Shown: piece after piece, positions 19,988 to 31,759 of the stretch
Layout of the letters: every line of letters begins with the position of its first letter
Numbering within the stretch: position 1 is the first letter of the stretch
Assembly (NCBI GenBank): GCA_003427395.1
Contig: BFEA01000781.1
Span: 247,812 to 306,297, forward strand
Direction: 5' to 3'
Origin: Chara braunii
Taxonomy: Eukaryota; Streptophyta; Charophyceae; Charales; Characeae
Length of the DNA stretch: 58,486 nucleotides
Made by a program: the position numbers and the translations under genes
Notes under the pieces: generated by a model
Databases searched by the model: none
What the model was told of the DNA's origin: nothing
The model's input: only the letters and a program-made list of their open reading frames with translations

Positions 19988-20147
19988 TATATGCCAGAAT
20001 CGGAATAGCAACGCCAACTTTCTTCCATTTTTTTATTGGGATCAAGCAAGTTCTAGGTGACCAAGTATATATGGCACCCGTACAGGGTGAAGAGGCACAA
20101 AATGTCAATCTCTGTCTATCTTCCTACTCAAGATCATACGAACAGAA

Positions 20148-20226
20148 GGGACGCTGGGCCCGGTTCCCAGCATGAGTTGTACCTTTTCTGATATGATGTC
20201 AAGGGACGCTGGACCCGGTTTCCAGC
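20148..20226 (+). promoter_or_regulatory. LINE 3'-UTR double stem-loop
   Basis: GCTGGG-CCCGGTT-CCCAGC (from 20148, including leading GGGAC) and GCTGGA-CCCGGTT-TCCAGC (20203-20226), 32 nt apart, lie 100 nt before the poly(A). The same motif, often paired in two copies, recurs at the ends of other LINE copies in the window with stem changes that mostly keep pairing. Likely a recognition structure for the LINE RT. Confidence 0.6.
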
Positions 20227-20599
20227 AGGTGCAGCTCCCAACCAATGGAAAGGAGCCGCTCCCCAGGTGTTAGTAGTGTCTGATCTTATCAGCATCACTA
20301 ACACTTTAGGGAGGTCTGGTTTTATTAAAAAAAAAAAAAAAAAAAAAAAAAATTGAAAGAACGAACAGCGTCTCAGACATGGTATGAGTTTCAAATAGGC
20401 AAAAAAAAAAAAAAAAAAACACTAAATTGTAAATGCACTTTGTTGAAGTTTTTTCTTTTTTCCGTTTTTCTAAACGAAATCTTCATTATCCAGGGGGAAC
20501 GGGCCAGACATCCCTCATAAAGTTACTTTTGGGGACTCGCTCTAATACTTCACTACCTTTAAATTACGGTATGTTTGTGCTTTCGTGATACTTTAGGGC

Positions 20600-20802
20600 A
20601 ATGTGATTTTTGAGGTTCGTTGTGGACGGTAACTGGCTAGTGTCTGAAAAATTTTGATTGAACAGCTGGCTGCGGGCGGGGATGGGATTGGCCGGGAGTG
20701 CTTTTCTCAGCCCCGTATGGCTGTGGCATGTATGTAAGGGACGCCGGACCCGTTTTCCGGTATATGGAAGGATTGCTGTGTTCATTTATAAAAAAAAAAA
20801 AA
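20600..20802 (+). mobile_element. severely truncated LINE/SINE 3' tail with poly(A)
   Basis: It holds the stem-loop GCCGGA-CCCGTTT-TCCGGT (20738-20761) and ends in an A run at 20790-20802. It resembles the tail at 40450-40646. Confidence 0.5.
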
Positions 20803-21475
20803 CAAGGTAAAGGGCGATGGTCTTGAGATATAGGGGTTCGTTCGATACTCCTTGGGGCGTCCTTGGGCCCCAAGGAAGTTTCCTTTGGGGTTTTGAAGGA
20901 AATTCCTGCCGTCATTCCACCTATCCTTGGGGTGTTATCCCAAGGATGATTCCTTTCGGTTCCCGATGGCCATTTTCATAATATTATAGCCGGCCCGCGG
21001 GGGGCAATGCCTTGATCCATTGGGTGATGTCTGTCTTGCTACAGTGTGGTCCAGCTGCCGAAGGCGGGAAATTTTGAAAGGCGTTGGCGACCGGAAGAAA
21101 AAAAAAAAACTTAAAAAGCAATGGACCTCCCCGTTCNAAAATCAAATTTCAAATTGGGTGCTGGATGTCACAACGGCGACGCGAGCCAGGTGGCGTTCAT
21201 ATCTGCAACGATGGAAATGGGCATTTGCAGCGGCGTAGTGGAGTCAACGTACGTCGTCACGAATTTGTGAGCGCCCCGCGAAGGTCCCTCGCCATCACCT
21301 TTGCAAGCCGCCGTGCCTTTGTGTTAAGTTGAGCATACGCGGGGAACGTCGTCGGGGACTTGTAGCTGAGGTTACCGTGGTCGTGGCGAGTTGGTAGGCT
21401 GTTGTATTTTCGTGGTTCATGAGCATTGCAACACATGTGCCGATGGAGGGCGGCAGCGATGACTGATGTGCGGAG

Positions 21476-22057
21476 TTGACGACGATCGAGAAGACTGCCG
21501 TGGCAGCGGCCGTGACGGTCGTGCTCTTTCGTTGTCCGCAGGAGAGGGCAATGAGCAGAATGAGAGCGCATATCCGCGCGCGGACGAGGAAGACGCTTCA
21601 TCACGTCCCAGTCGAAGGGATGGATACTGTGGCCATCACTGAGGCTGTAGTTCAGGTTTGCTGCGCCATGGGTTGCAGTGTTCTTCCACGAGCAACGCCA
21701 AGGTGGTGGATGAAAAGGAGGACGGGGGAGGTGCGGGAGGATCTCAGGCCATGCGATGATGCGATGGAGGAGTACTTCTGGGAGAAGATGCGTATGTCAC
21801 CACGTGTCTTTCGGGCGGTGGTGATTGCATCCAGCGTCGACAAACGCCGGCAGGACGCGCTGCCGATGTCGATGTCGAATGTCGTCGGTGTCGATCCCTC
21901 ATCTTCTCTACTGGAGGCCTTCGATAGAGGTCGGCCATCAACGATAGAGGATGCACACGTGGAACAGGAGGACCACGACAAGCAAAATTGCCTAGGAGCA
22001 GCAATGGCAACCTTCACTAGAGGTTGGCCATCAACAACACGTACGACAGGGCCGTAA
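21476..22057 (+). pseudogene. HARBI1-like transposase N-terminal fragment, left arm
   Basis: 193 open codons. The block SVLPRATPRWWMKRRTG followed by EDLRPCDDAMEEYFWEKMRM is, as I recall it, the N-terminal region of plant-lineage Harbinger (DDE_Tnp_4) transposases. After MSPRVFR the sequence diverges and no DDE catalytic core follows, so the gene is truncated. The right arm holds a sister fragment in inverse orientation. It cannot transpose alone. Confidence 0.6.
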
Positions 22058-23375
22058 TTCTACGACGACAGTGAAGGTCCACCGAGTGCCGACAATGAAG
22101 GGAGCAGACTGTAGAGGACAGCATACGACACACACACTCTAACGGGTCGTACGCCCTTGCACTGCGAGCCGGGCCGTGGCTTGCTCGGTGGCTTCTGGAG
22201 TGGTCGACTGAAGACCAACTCTTCGCCTGCCGCCTGTCCATGCCGACGTCCTTCTTCATAGACCGCCTCTTACGTGTACGTCCAGGCACCCTGTCGAGGA
22301 TGCAGACCGGGAAGAAGGCGATTAGGGGCACCAGGTAGGGTATTCCCTCACACACTCGTTCTTCCAAGTTCCAGTACACTAGAGCGTCCCTTTAAACCAC
22401 CAGTACTTGGCTCAGCTATCCGCCGCGCCTTTTTCTCGTTAACGCGCCGCGCCTTTAGGGCTTCGGGGTACAAGACCACAATGGCAGGAAGCGCCAGCCA
22501 AAAGAAAATTGAAACCGTACCCCGACGCTTCAACAAAAATTGGCGCGCAGGTGTGATGAACCGTTTTCTGCAACCGCGCGACTTTCTGCGCAATGCTACT
22601 TCGGGGGTTGAATCAGGATGGCCCGTTGGCCCCGTCGGATTGCATGGGTGCCCTTGTTTTTTTTTTTTTTTTCGGAATCGAGGCTGGGATAGCCCCACGA
22701 CGGTTGGTAGTTGATCGCGCCTTAGCGAGCGCGAAGGATAACTATTGTCATAGCATAGCTGCTTTCTTGTTCTGCTGCGAGAAATGGGAATTTTGGCGCG
22801 ATCATCGCGCGGGAAAATCTTTGTGAATTTTCAACTGATGTCGACCCCCCGTAGGCTCTCAAAATTTGCTTCGTTCAAAATTTATTTTTGCAATTAGGAT
22901 TTAGATTAGGAATTTGGCCGCATCTCAATTTCTGCTGCACGGCGCTTCTTGCTTGCACACGCTTTGCCGCGTAAGGATCTTTGTGCTCTGACCTTTTCCG
23001 CGCCTTAATCTTGTGTGTAACTGTAATTTTCATTTTGGCAGGCGTGATTGCAACTGTAATCCACTCGTTCTTGATATCTTTTGTGGCGCCCCTGTGCGCG
23101 CATACTTTTTCCCCTGTCCTATTGGCCTGAACGCTTGCATGACCGGATCGATGTGTGGAGTGGGGCTACGTCCCCCACGTTGTGGCCTGGCCATGCGGAC
23201 GTAGGCACTTCCTTCTTCCTCCTTCCTTCCCACTCAGGCACAACCCCGGGTGTCTCACGCAACCATGCATGCTATAAATTTCGCAAGTGCGATTAACTCG
23301 CTCTCTAAGAATTTTGGAGTTAGCGTGGTCAAGAGGATCCGCTAACGAGCAAGAGTTGGAAGGTGAGTAAACAGA

Positions 23376-23730
23376 CATTTCGTTAAAATTGACATTTTTT
23401 ACTATTTTCATGAATTTCAAATTGAACTTCCAAAAAAGCACAGTATTTTTTGACATTTTTTTGCGTCGACCACATTAGACCATTGATGGTCCGGTGTCCT
23501 GGGGACGCCGGACCATCTGATATGCCTCAATTTTTTTTCTTTTTTTTTTAACCCTCGGATGTATTTTGACGGTAGTTTACGACGAGATACATCAGATGGT
23601 CCGGAGTCCCCAGGACGCCGGACCATCAATGGTCCGATGTCGTGGGCATAAAAACACACTAAAAAACTCATTTTTTTCTTGGATGCCCAATTTCGTGAAA
23701 ATAGTAAAAAATGTCAATTTTAACGAAATG
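23376..23730. mobile_element. foldback MITE, family D, copy 1
   Basis: The left end CATTTCGTTAAAATTGACAT is the reverse complement of the right end. Pairing continues with TGGTCCGG...CCGGACCA blocks to arms of ~150 bp. The matching place in the right Harbinger arm (near 25600) lacks it, which serves as an empty site. A related element is at 34071-34365. Confidence 0.75.
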
Positions 23731-23920
23731 CTAGTTAGTAGAGAGTTGGCCGATCTGACGAGCTGGGGCTGGGTATGCCGCATGCGGGGTTGACGTGGGG
23801 CCGCGACGGACGGTGGCGCACGTACGAACCTGGCGTGCATGCTCGAACTAAGTGGGGTGAGTCCCGGGTGACAACTTTTTGTGGGTGTGAGGCTACGGAC
23901 GACCCGCATCGGGATGGTGT

Positions 23921-23922
<2 letters not shown>

Positions 23923-23989
<67 letters not shown>
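23923..23989. repeat. (GA)n microsatellite
   Basis: Pure GA run of about 67 bp. The other arm has a shorter, interrupted GA tract at the corresponding place (about 25385-25415). Confidence 0.95.
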
Positions 23990-23990
<1 letters not shown>

Positions 23991-24049
23991 GGGATGTATT
24001 GTGATGGTGTTCTCTTCTATCCTTCTGAGCAATTTTGGTATTCGCTGCA

Positions 24050-25330
24050 AGTCGCCCTTGTCCTTTTTGGATCAACATCTCTGATTTTTCCTTTGTTCCT
24101 CTCAGAGACTGATGTGTGGTTGTCTCCCCCACTCCCCTTCTCTCTCTATTTGAATCGGGAAATCTGATTGGTTGGTCGCCTGTGATCGAATCTTGTGTGA
24201 TCTCCGGACTGATGGCCAAGGAATTGTTGCATTAGGATCATCGACTCCTTTTGTTTGTTTGTGTGTGTGTGTGAAGCTGGATGCACAGATGTTTGGTGTG
24301 TTTCTGTCTGTGTATGAACTAGATAAGCATGTTAGATGATTAGATGTTTGTCTCACTACAGGATTATCCACCTTGTATGTTGTTGGCCTTCATCCACCCG
24401 ACCGAAGGACAGTTCTTGTGCACGCATGTGTAGGCCCTGACGAGGAAGGTCGCTACTTACACGCAGGTCTGCAAAACCTGTACGCGGCCCAACTTCCTGA
24501 ATAGCTGGCTTTCCGCCCCGCCTTACAGTATGAATATCGAAATCCCCTTTCGTATCACTTACGAGCAAGTGCTTGACGGATCGGGAATTCTGGGAATATT
24601 GGGAACACTCTTGTTTGTTTGCACTATCAAGGCCGGAACCTCTTGATTTCTCTACTTAATGGGGAACGAACGTGTTTGCAAGTGGGACATCGATCAGGCC
24701 TTGGGACGTATCCCCCATCTCCCCAGCTGCCCTGGCTCATACACGTGTCACGTTGTCGCAGAACGCGGAATCATTATCCTGGGACCTGGGGACCAAATTC
24801 CCTCCCTATCACCGCATCCCACCCTATCACTCCCTAACCATCGTCCCGTCGCGCACAATCACTCCCTACAAGCCCCAACCCCCGTGCCCGGAGTGTCTGC
24901 ACGACCATTAGTACTGAGCCTCCGGCTTCATCCGGCGAACCCGCTCGGAAGAAGAACGACGGGCGCACAACCTTCGATTGAGGCCGGTGGCGTCGGATTC
25001 CGAGACTTGCGACGTTCGACGTCACCAGGTGACCAACCAGCGTGATAGCCATAGCGTCCCGACGGTGCACCAGATACGAGTCGACCCAAACGACGGAACC
25101 AACGAAGGCGGCAACTCTGCTTTTCGAAGCATAAAACAAGACTTCGATCTGCGCCTACCCTCTTATATTTGTATTCCTGAAACTTGCGACCCGAAATCTC
25201 AGTTCCGACTTGGGACTCCACCCCCACTTTCCTAAAATCCTTGCCACACCCCCTTTTCGCACTTCCAGGCCCACTCCCACTCCGATCAGGAAGTCGCGTT
25301 GGGCGTGAGGTTGGTATTACTGAAAATTTA
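24050..25330. other. centre of the Harbinger palindrome, no gene recognised
   Basis: Several short overlapping ORFs are possible on both strands, but none shows a family motif or a consistent frame. I see no transposase core and no Myb-like second ORF that an autonomous Harbinger would carry. Confidence 0.5.
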
Positions 25331-26399
25331 TATACACGAGACAGGAGGGAGAAAAGATAAAGAACCAGCAACTCCACATCCATCAACCTCAACTCTCTCT
25401 TCCTCTCTCTTCTTCTCCGATGCGGACAGTCCGCCGTCACGCACCAACCCACGAAGTCGTCACCCCGCTTAGTCCTCCCGCACCCGTCAGGTTCGCCCGT
25501 GCCCACAGTCCGTCGTGGCCCGCGTCAACCCCGCGCGTTTGGCACCAGCTTGTCGGGTCGCCCGACTCCTGCTCTACTCACCTCTTATTTCGCTCGTATG
25601 CCGACCTTTCTCTGATCGCACAACCCGAGCTTCCAACAGCTGGTTAAGAGAGTTGACTAATCGCGCAGCCGAAATTTATAGCGTGCATGCATGCGCGAAG
25701 AACACGGAATTACAACGGGTTAGAAGAAGGGAAGGGGGAGGGATTGCCTACATCTGCATGGTCTGATTGCGGCGTGGGGGACGTAGCCGCTCTCCACGCA
25801 CCGATTCGATCATGCAGACCGCGGCTACCAAAACAGAGTAGAAAGAAAAGAAAGAAGAGCGGGAAAGACGAAGCGCAAGAAAAAAGTTACAGTTACAATG
25901 ACGCCCGCCTAAAATTACAGTTACACACACGATTAAAATCGCCGACTAATCAGAGTTCCGTTGCAGCCGCATGAAGAAGCGCGTAAACAAAAAACGTCGC
26001 GCGGCAAAGGAAATCCTAATTACAAAATTCCTAAACTCCTATCTAATGCGAAAAAGCACAAAGCACAAGCTTCGGAAAGAAAAGTCCGAATTTCCGACAG
26101 CCATCAAGGCTCGACAAAATTCGAAAAAGAATTAAAAGAAAATTCAAAAGGAACGAAGCAAATCCCCGCGTGATGTCCGCGCCCAAAATATCGAAACCGA
26201 AACAAAAGAAACGACGTCAACATTTATTAGCCGCGAGCACGGCGGCGCGCCAGCCAATCAATCAACCGACCGTCCTAGGACACACCCAGCTCCGAGCCCA
26301 GCCATCCGAAAAGAAACGACGAAAAAGACGAAAAAACAAGGACACTGATGCAATTTTCCAACGATCCCGATCTCCCGTCATTGGTCCAACCTTCCCAAC

Positions 26400-26990
26400 T
26401 TAGGACCCCTCATCGTAGCTGCGCAGAAAGTCGCGCGCTACAGAAAGTGGTTCGTCACAACGCCTTGCATGCTGGGATTCATGGCAGACGTCCTCCGGTG
26501 GTTCCCGTTCCTGCGGCTGGTCACTCTTCTCCTGCTCCTTGTCGTGTTGTTCCACGTATACGTCGTTGCGCGGGGTTCTGGCAGCAGACAAAAATGATGC
26601 ACGGTGAGGAAGATGACGATGGACAGGCGGGAAACCTCCAGTAGACAGCCGACGCGCGCCATTGACTACGCCACTCCGCAACTTCTCCCTGTAGTAGCCT
26701 TCCGCCGCGTCGTCAACCTGTCGGAGATCCTCCGAGTCCCATGTCCCTCCTGTCCTTCTCCTCATCCACCATCTCGGCGTCGCCCGCGGGATCACACTCG
26801 ATGTCATGGCGCAACAGAATTGCACAATGGATTCCGATAGCAACACACAATCGGGTGCATCCATCACTTGTTGCATCAGCTGCCTCTGCCTGCGAACGAA
26901 CAATCTCATCCTCAGGCGAGTTGTCTTTCTCTCAATGCAATAATACATGGCAATGAATGACACAACTGCGACCACCGTGTTTCTCTCCAA
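26400..26990 (-). pseudogene. HARBI1-like transposase N-terminal fragment, right arm
   Basis: 196 open codons. SVIPRATPRWWMRRRTG and EDLRQVDDAAEGYYREKLR match the left-arm fragment, with the same surrounding CCAM motif upstream. As there, no catalytic core follows. Its inverse orientation relative to the left fragment is part of the evidence for the large inverted structure. Confidence 0.6.
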
Positions 26991-27636
26991 TGTCGTTAAT
27001 GCCTTCGCACCATCCGAGAGCTTTCATTCCATCATTAGGACTTGCAATGCGCAAGCACCCACCACTCGTTCGCCCACCGGCGCCCTCGCTGCACCTTCTG
27101 CACGTCGATGGGAACCGCGCTGGCACTCTTCATGTTTCACGGAAGCATTACGTTCGTGCTAAGCTGTGACGGCCCAAAGAGCATGCGGAACACGAAGGCG
27201 ACAATGCCATCACAGTAGTCTACATTGCCCCCGTTCCAATGCCCTCCTTTTAAGCCATGGCCGCCATCACTCCTGTGCACAAACGTTTTGCCCCCGTCTA
27301 CAATCCAGCCGCCACGACGCCTTAACACAGGGTTTGAAATTTGAAATTGGAATGGGGATGTTAGGGCCTTTTTTTTTCGTCGGCCTGGTAGGGCTCCCCG
27401 CCGCCGCCGCTGGACCACGTCCGAGGATGCACGGACATCCCAGCACAATGACGGACATCCACCCCCGCGCCCACGTGTATGCGTATGAAATAGGCCGCTG
27501 GAGACCTCCAAGGGTTTTCCTTGGGACCCATTGAACTAGGACGCGGTGTAACGCCGCCGTCGAAAACCGAAAAAATTTCCAAGGACTTCATCCTAATTCC
27601 TGAGGATTTTCCAAGGAGGGTCTAACGAGGCCCATA

Positions 27637-27930
27637 GTGAACCTCGACATCGAGTATCCAAAATCAGCGTGTTGTCCTACTTCACCCATCTAGATCAAGT
27701 AGCGGAATGAGATGAGAGCTCTGACTGCACTAAAAGACAGCGCCACCCTGTTCTGATGGCCGGGACACCAGGCGCACTCTAGAAGAAAAATGGCCGCAGT
27801 GGGGGGTACGAGGGAGGACACTAGAATTTAAAGCATGTCATCACGGACTGGGCAGAGGGGGGGTTACAGATAGGAGTGATGATAAGAGCATTCACTCCTA
27901 TCTGGACCTCTGGGGGCTCCAATCTATTGG
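27637..27930. other. no recognisable feature
   Basis: Short stretch between the Harbinger terminus and the LINE 3' end. It contains a GGAGTGA...TCACTCC near-palindrome at about 27874-27899, at the LINE border. Confidence 0.4.
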
Positions 27931-28069
27931 TGGGGATCTGCACCTGCTGGAAAACGGGTCCAACGTCCCTTAATTGAAATAAAAATTAATGATACGGAAA
28001 TTGCTGGGAATCGGGCCCTGCGTCCCTTGTACCTCTTCACCCTCAAATAAGTGGCGGCAGATGTCTCAG

Positions 28070-28612
28070 TTAAGCCCTGGTTCTAAACTTTGGATGACAC
28101 TTTTGATACTCTTTGCTAGGGTTGCTAGCTGATTGAGAACCGTTCCGACTGTCTCTCTTCGAAAAAATAAACTGTATGGGGTCCTCAGTCCATTTTTTAC
28201 CAAGCCTTTCTTCCTCAATCATAACCATACCATGATACCAGCTCACAGGGACCAGAGATAATAAGGAGGGTGGGAATGGGTCTGGGAACTCTGATGGGGG
28301 TCGCAGGGGGATTGATGGGTCTATATATGACCAATCGTGAAAAGACAGGTAGTAATCCCTTTGTGCTTCCTCAGCTTGTCCTCCCATTTTTCCTTTCCTG
28401 TGCCCACCTTCTCTGATTTGTCCAATCTTGCCTCCTTGAGCCCCCCCTAGCCAAGCGCCACTGAATTGTTGGATGTGATGTAGAATTTCCTTTTTGGATG
28501 ATAGGAGTTGGATTTTTTCATTGATTTTGTTCCGTTGAATTGTAATATATGTCTGCACTTGCAGTTTAACCATTTCTGTTATATCAGGGTCATCGAGCCT
28601 CGCTCCTTCCAT
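28070..28612 (-). pseudogene. LINE C-terminal tail protein
   Basis: 180 codons with SGAWLGGAQGGKIG, DYYLSFHDWSYIDP and PPSEFPDPFPPS, matching 19685-19987. This is the longest open version of this segment in the window. Confidence 0.7.
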
Positions 28613-29064
28613 TTCAAAAGTGCAGCGTCGGTTCCAGAGGGCCAGAGGATGGGGATTCTGCCAATTTGGAATAAGTTATATGTGAAGTCATCAAGAGATA
28701 TTGGGGACCAGGTTTCACATAATAGAGTCCTCCAGTCCCATGGCAACGTCTGCAGTGTGTTTAGGGAATTCCAAATTTTATCCCACCAGTGCAATAACCA
28801 GACTGCGCCAGGACATTGCAAGAAGATGTGTTCTATGGTCTTAGGAATGGTCCTACTTGAAAATGCAGAGAAACATAATTTACACCAAGATTTGGCTAGG
28901 TCTTTTTTATCCAGCGAGGTCCTGTCCATGAGCCAGTCGTTTGTGGGAAGGCATCGATGGTCTATTTGCCATTGTAATGAGACAATCTTTGTCGGTCTGA
29001 TTTTAACAGTTTTGAACCATTTGATTTTCCTAAGGTCTTCTTTGCTTACATTCAGGTGTTTCAT
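28579..29064 (-). pseudogene. LINE zf-RVT zinc-binding domain
   Basis: 161 codons, best preserved copy: KWFKTVKIRPTKIV, LQWQIDHRCLPTNDWLMDRT, WCKLCFSAFSS, HIFLQCPGAVWLLHWW. Cys and His spacing (C-x2-C then H-x4-C) fits the zf-RVT family found C-terminal to RT in plant LINEs. Confidence 0.75.
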
Positions 29065-29190
29065 TCATCAAATTTTGACCCGATTTCTCAAATCCAATCT
29101 GGGCGTAAGCATTCTGTAAGTTGATTTGACCGATAGTCTGTGGATGTTGCGAGTACACTTTTTACGGCTCTTTATGGGGACCGTCCATGA

Positions 29191-29907
29191 CTAATAGATT
29201 GAATCAAAAACCAGTTTATTAATTGGTAGAGATGGTTTAAATGCAAGCCAGTGTTCTTTTTGTTTCAACACTCTGATCTTGAATACTAGGTCAACTTTGA
29301 CCCATCTGGTTTCGTTTGATTGGCTTACCATTATCTGGTTTCTCTGATTAAGTGAAAAAATTGAGAGTAAGACTTCACCTATTTCATTAAGCGGCACTAC
29401 GTTCCCTATTTGTTGGGAATTCTCGTGGAGACCTACCCAATCACTCTCTCTAAGTAGGGGACCCTTTCTGAGGATTCTCAGTCATTCTATCGGAATGGCT
29501 TCAGTAATTGTGTCAAGAGCTTTTGCTGATCCCCTGCAATATCGTAAGTTCGGCATGAGGTCTGTGATCTGGTGTCAATCCTTCATCTCTGAGCTCCATA
29601 TATCCCCAACCCTTAGTATCCCATTCTTGACCCGGCCTTTCCAAGGAGAATCCATACAGTGAAAACACGTACCTTGTGAGTCAGTTATCCATCTGTTATT
29701 AAAAAGGGGTTGCTGGCAGACTTCCTCCCATCTATTTGGTGAAGTTTTATCCGGTAGGGGTAGTTTACGCCAGGTTCTGAGGAGATTTGTCCAAAATGGG
29801 TCATTTTTAATGTCCATTCTTGCAGCTTGACGATGAGATATGATTGGTAGATTTGAGGGTTGACCATTTCCTCTTGGGATGGACCAGTAAAAATTTTCTA
29901 GCCACAC
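29191..29907 (-). pseudogene. LINE connection region (two open blocks)
   Basis: Open blocks at 29191-29397 and 29575-29907. The second has RWEEVCQQPLFNNRWITDSQ and WKGRVKNGILRVGDIW, matching 18492-18650 of the plus-strand LINE. Stops separate the blocks. Confidence 0.6.
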
Positions 29908-30138
29908 CAGTGGGTCGATCTTGCTAGGTGTTTCCGAAGCTAGTCTCTTGATCTGTTCTTTAGCTAGCTCTATCCAAGGGATCTCCGGGTTGAAAAGTAA
30001 CCGTTTGATTCAGTGAATAGTTAATGCCACAGCTTGGGTGGAGGGGTCTAGGATTCCTAGTCCACCTCTTGTTTTAGGCTGAGTCACCGCCTGCCAGGCC
30101 ACCCTACTAATTACATTTTTGTGATCATGGTTTCCTCT

Positions 30139-31338
30139 TCATAGGTAGGCTGTGATTTGTCTTAGTAGCGGTTTGAGTGTTGATTTATCCAGTGACCATA
30201 TTGCTGATTTGTACCATAGTGAGGCCAAGATAACATTGTTTATGACCAACGACCGTCCTATAATTGAGGTCCGTTTATCCTTCCATAGTTCCAATTTGGC
30301 TAGGGCTGACTTGCTTATCCCTTCATTGATCCATGGCGGTTTGCCCATTGCTGATAGTGAGATTCCCAAAACTCTGATTGGGTTTGCAGTTGGTAACCAG
30401 TTTATGTTTGGGTGTTCTGGGGGTCGTACACCTTGGTGATGTACCCAGCAACCTTGTGTTTTTGTACCCCAATTTATTTTCATGTCTGAAAGGGCGCATA
30501 ATTTTTCCATTAGTTCTTTAATCGCTTTGAGGTTCTCATGAGAGACTTTTGTCATCAAAGAGAGGTCGTCAGCGAATAGGGAGCAGATCGGTATGGCTTC
30601 TTCCGGTATGTAACTGACTTGGATCCTTCTGATGTCCTTGTTACATCTTAAGTTTGTCGCTAGGGCCTCCATCATGATGACGAAGAGGAAGGGGGCGATT
30701 GGGTCCCCTTGTCTCACTGATCGTTCCAGCTCAATAGTAGGGGTCAGGTTACCATTAATCATTACCCTGGTTATGGCATTTGATTGAAGGATCTCTATCC
30801 ATCTTCGAAAGTTAGACCCAAAATTAAACTTTTCTAGACATTTATCTAAGAAAAGTCAGTCTACATGGTCATAGGCTTTTTCAAAGTCTATGAAGATGAA
30901 GGTTGCATTGTGATTGGATTGCCTAGAAAGTTTGACTAGTTCATTCACTACTAGGATATTATCTTGAATGTTTCTCCCTTCAATGAAACCAGTTTGGGTT
31001 GGATGGATAATGTTAGTGATTACTTTCAACATACGGTTTGTGAGAGCCTTTGCAACTAGTTTGTAGACTACTGTGAGGAGGGTAATTGGTCTGTAATTGC
31101 GGATGTTGGCTTTATCTCCCTTTTTGTATAAGAGTGTCATAATTCCTTGTCCTACTATTTCACCCATTGTGCCAGAGGTCCATACTTCCTGGTAGAATTT
31201 CATCAAATCTTGAGCCAAGTAGTCCCACATAACTTCCCAAAATTCTTTTGGTAGCCCATCTATTCCTAGGGTCTTTTCTTCTTCCATCATCATTAATGCT
31301 GACCAAATTTCTTCCTTCGTGAGGGGATTCTCGAACAT
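30139..31338 (-). pseudogene. LINE reverse transcriptase, one nonsense codon
   Basis: Two open blocks meet at about 30855: the first (30856-31338) ends FIDFEKAYDHVD, and the next codon is TGA where Trp is expected. The second (from 30762) holds SVRQGDPIAPFLF and SLFADDLSLM, then PIRVLGISLSAMG. All RT motifs and catalytic Asp residues remain. NYRPITLLTVVYKLVAKALT is well preserved. This is the least decayed LINE RT in the window. Confidence 0.85.
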
Positions 31339-31425
31339 CAGTTTCTGCTGGTCTGTTAGGGATTTGGTTAGTGGCTCAAGGAAGTCGTCTATTTCTTGGA
31401 CTCTTTGATCCTTCGGTCTAGAGTC

Positions 31426-31636
31426 TAGACACTTCGAGAGTGCCCTTCGAGAGTGCTTTCTGACAGCTCTCGCAGGGCGTTTTCAAGAGCACCTATCGTA
31501 GGCTATCTAGAGTAAGTGGAGCGAGGCCTTACTCTCGAAATTTTGAGAATATAGAGTAGTGGAGCGAGGCCCATAGTTGGCTCAATTTTAAAATAGTTTC
31601 CGCGACCTAGTGTCCATGTGACCAAAGCACTGATAA
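31426..31636. other. no gene; scattered CTCGA-type repeats
   Basis: Several copies of CGAGAGTG and CTCTCGA in both orientations lie next to the family A MITE. They may be fragments of related elements. Confidence 0.35.
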
Positions 31637-31759
31637 GGGCCTCGCCACACCACTCTCGAAATGTGAAAAAGACAAAAATGGGCGGGTGCATCTGGCCATG
31701 TTCTATCAGGAAGTTCGTTCTCATTTTGCACATTTCGAGAGTGGTGAATGGTGATGTCC
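31637..31759. mobile_element. foldback MITE, family A, copy 2
   Basis: CCACACCACTCTCGAAATGT at the left and GCACATTTCGAGAGTGGTG at the right. It is in reverse orientation relative to 797-918 and shares its internal GGCGGGTGCATCTGG. Confidence 0.65.

Larger units (their letters stand above)
11385..20352 (+). mobile_element. near full-length plant L1-like LINE
   Basis: Order on the + strand: ORF1 with a zinc knuckle, a long linker, APE-type endonuclease, RT with FADD, zf-RVT region, 3' UTR with two stem-loops, and poly(A) (20327-20352). This is the L1/RTE-like plan of plant LINEs. The 5' border is approximate. Stops and frameshifts occur throughout, so the copy is inactive. Related 5'-truncated copies on the opposite strand lie at 27.9-31.4 and 44.0-55.7 kb. 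Confidence 0.85.
20833..27633. mobile_element. 6.8-kb PIF/Harbinger-type inverted (foldback) element
   Basis: The outer ends match as inverted repeats: left GGGGTTCGTTCGATACTCC, right (reverse complement) GGGCCTCGTTAGACCCTCC, then CTTGG on both. ATA flanks both ends (20830-20832 and 27634-27636), fitting the 3-bp duplication of this superfamily. Inside, the left arm (to about 24000) and right arm (from about 25380) are diverged inverted copies. Each contains a transposase N-terminal fragment, a TATAAATTTCG block and a GGGGTTGACG...CGACGGAC block. About 1.3 kb of unassigned sequence lies between them. Two elements inserted head to head would look similar. Confidence 0.6.
27930..31425 (-). mobile_element. 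5'-truncated L1-like LINE (minus strand)
   Basis: Reading leftward: RT fingers through palm, connection, zf-RVT, C-terminal tail, then a 3' UTR with two stem-loops (28003-28026 and 27946-27970). Endonuclease and ORF1 are missing, so reverse transcription stopped within the region before RT. It is closely related in sequence to the plus-strand LINE at 11.4-20.4 kb. No poly(A) is visible at the 3' border. Confidence 0.85.

Noticed and set aside
24659-25506. Overlapping ORFs in the Harbinger palindrome centre
   Set aside because: Both strands are open by composition; no motif, start context or conservation between arms.
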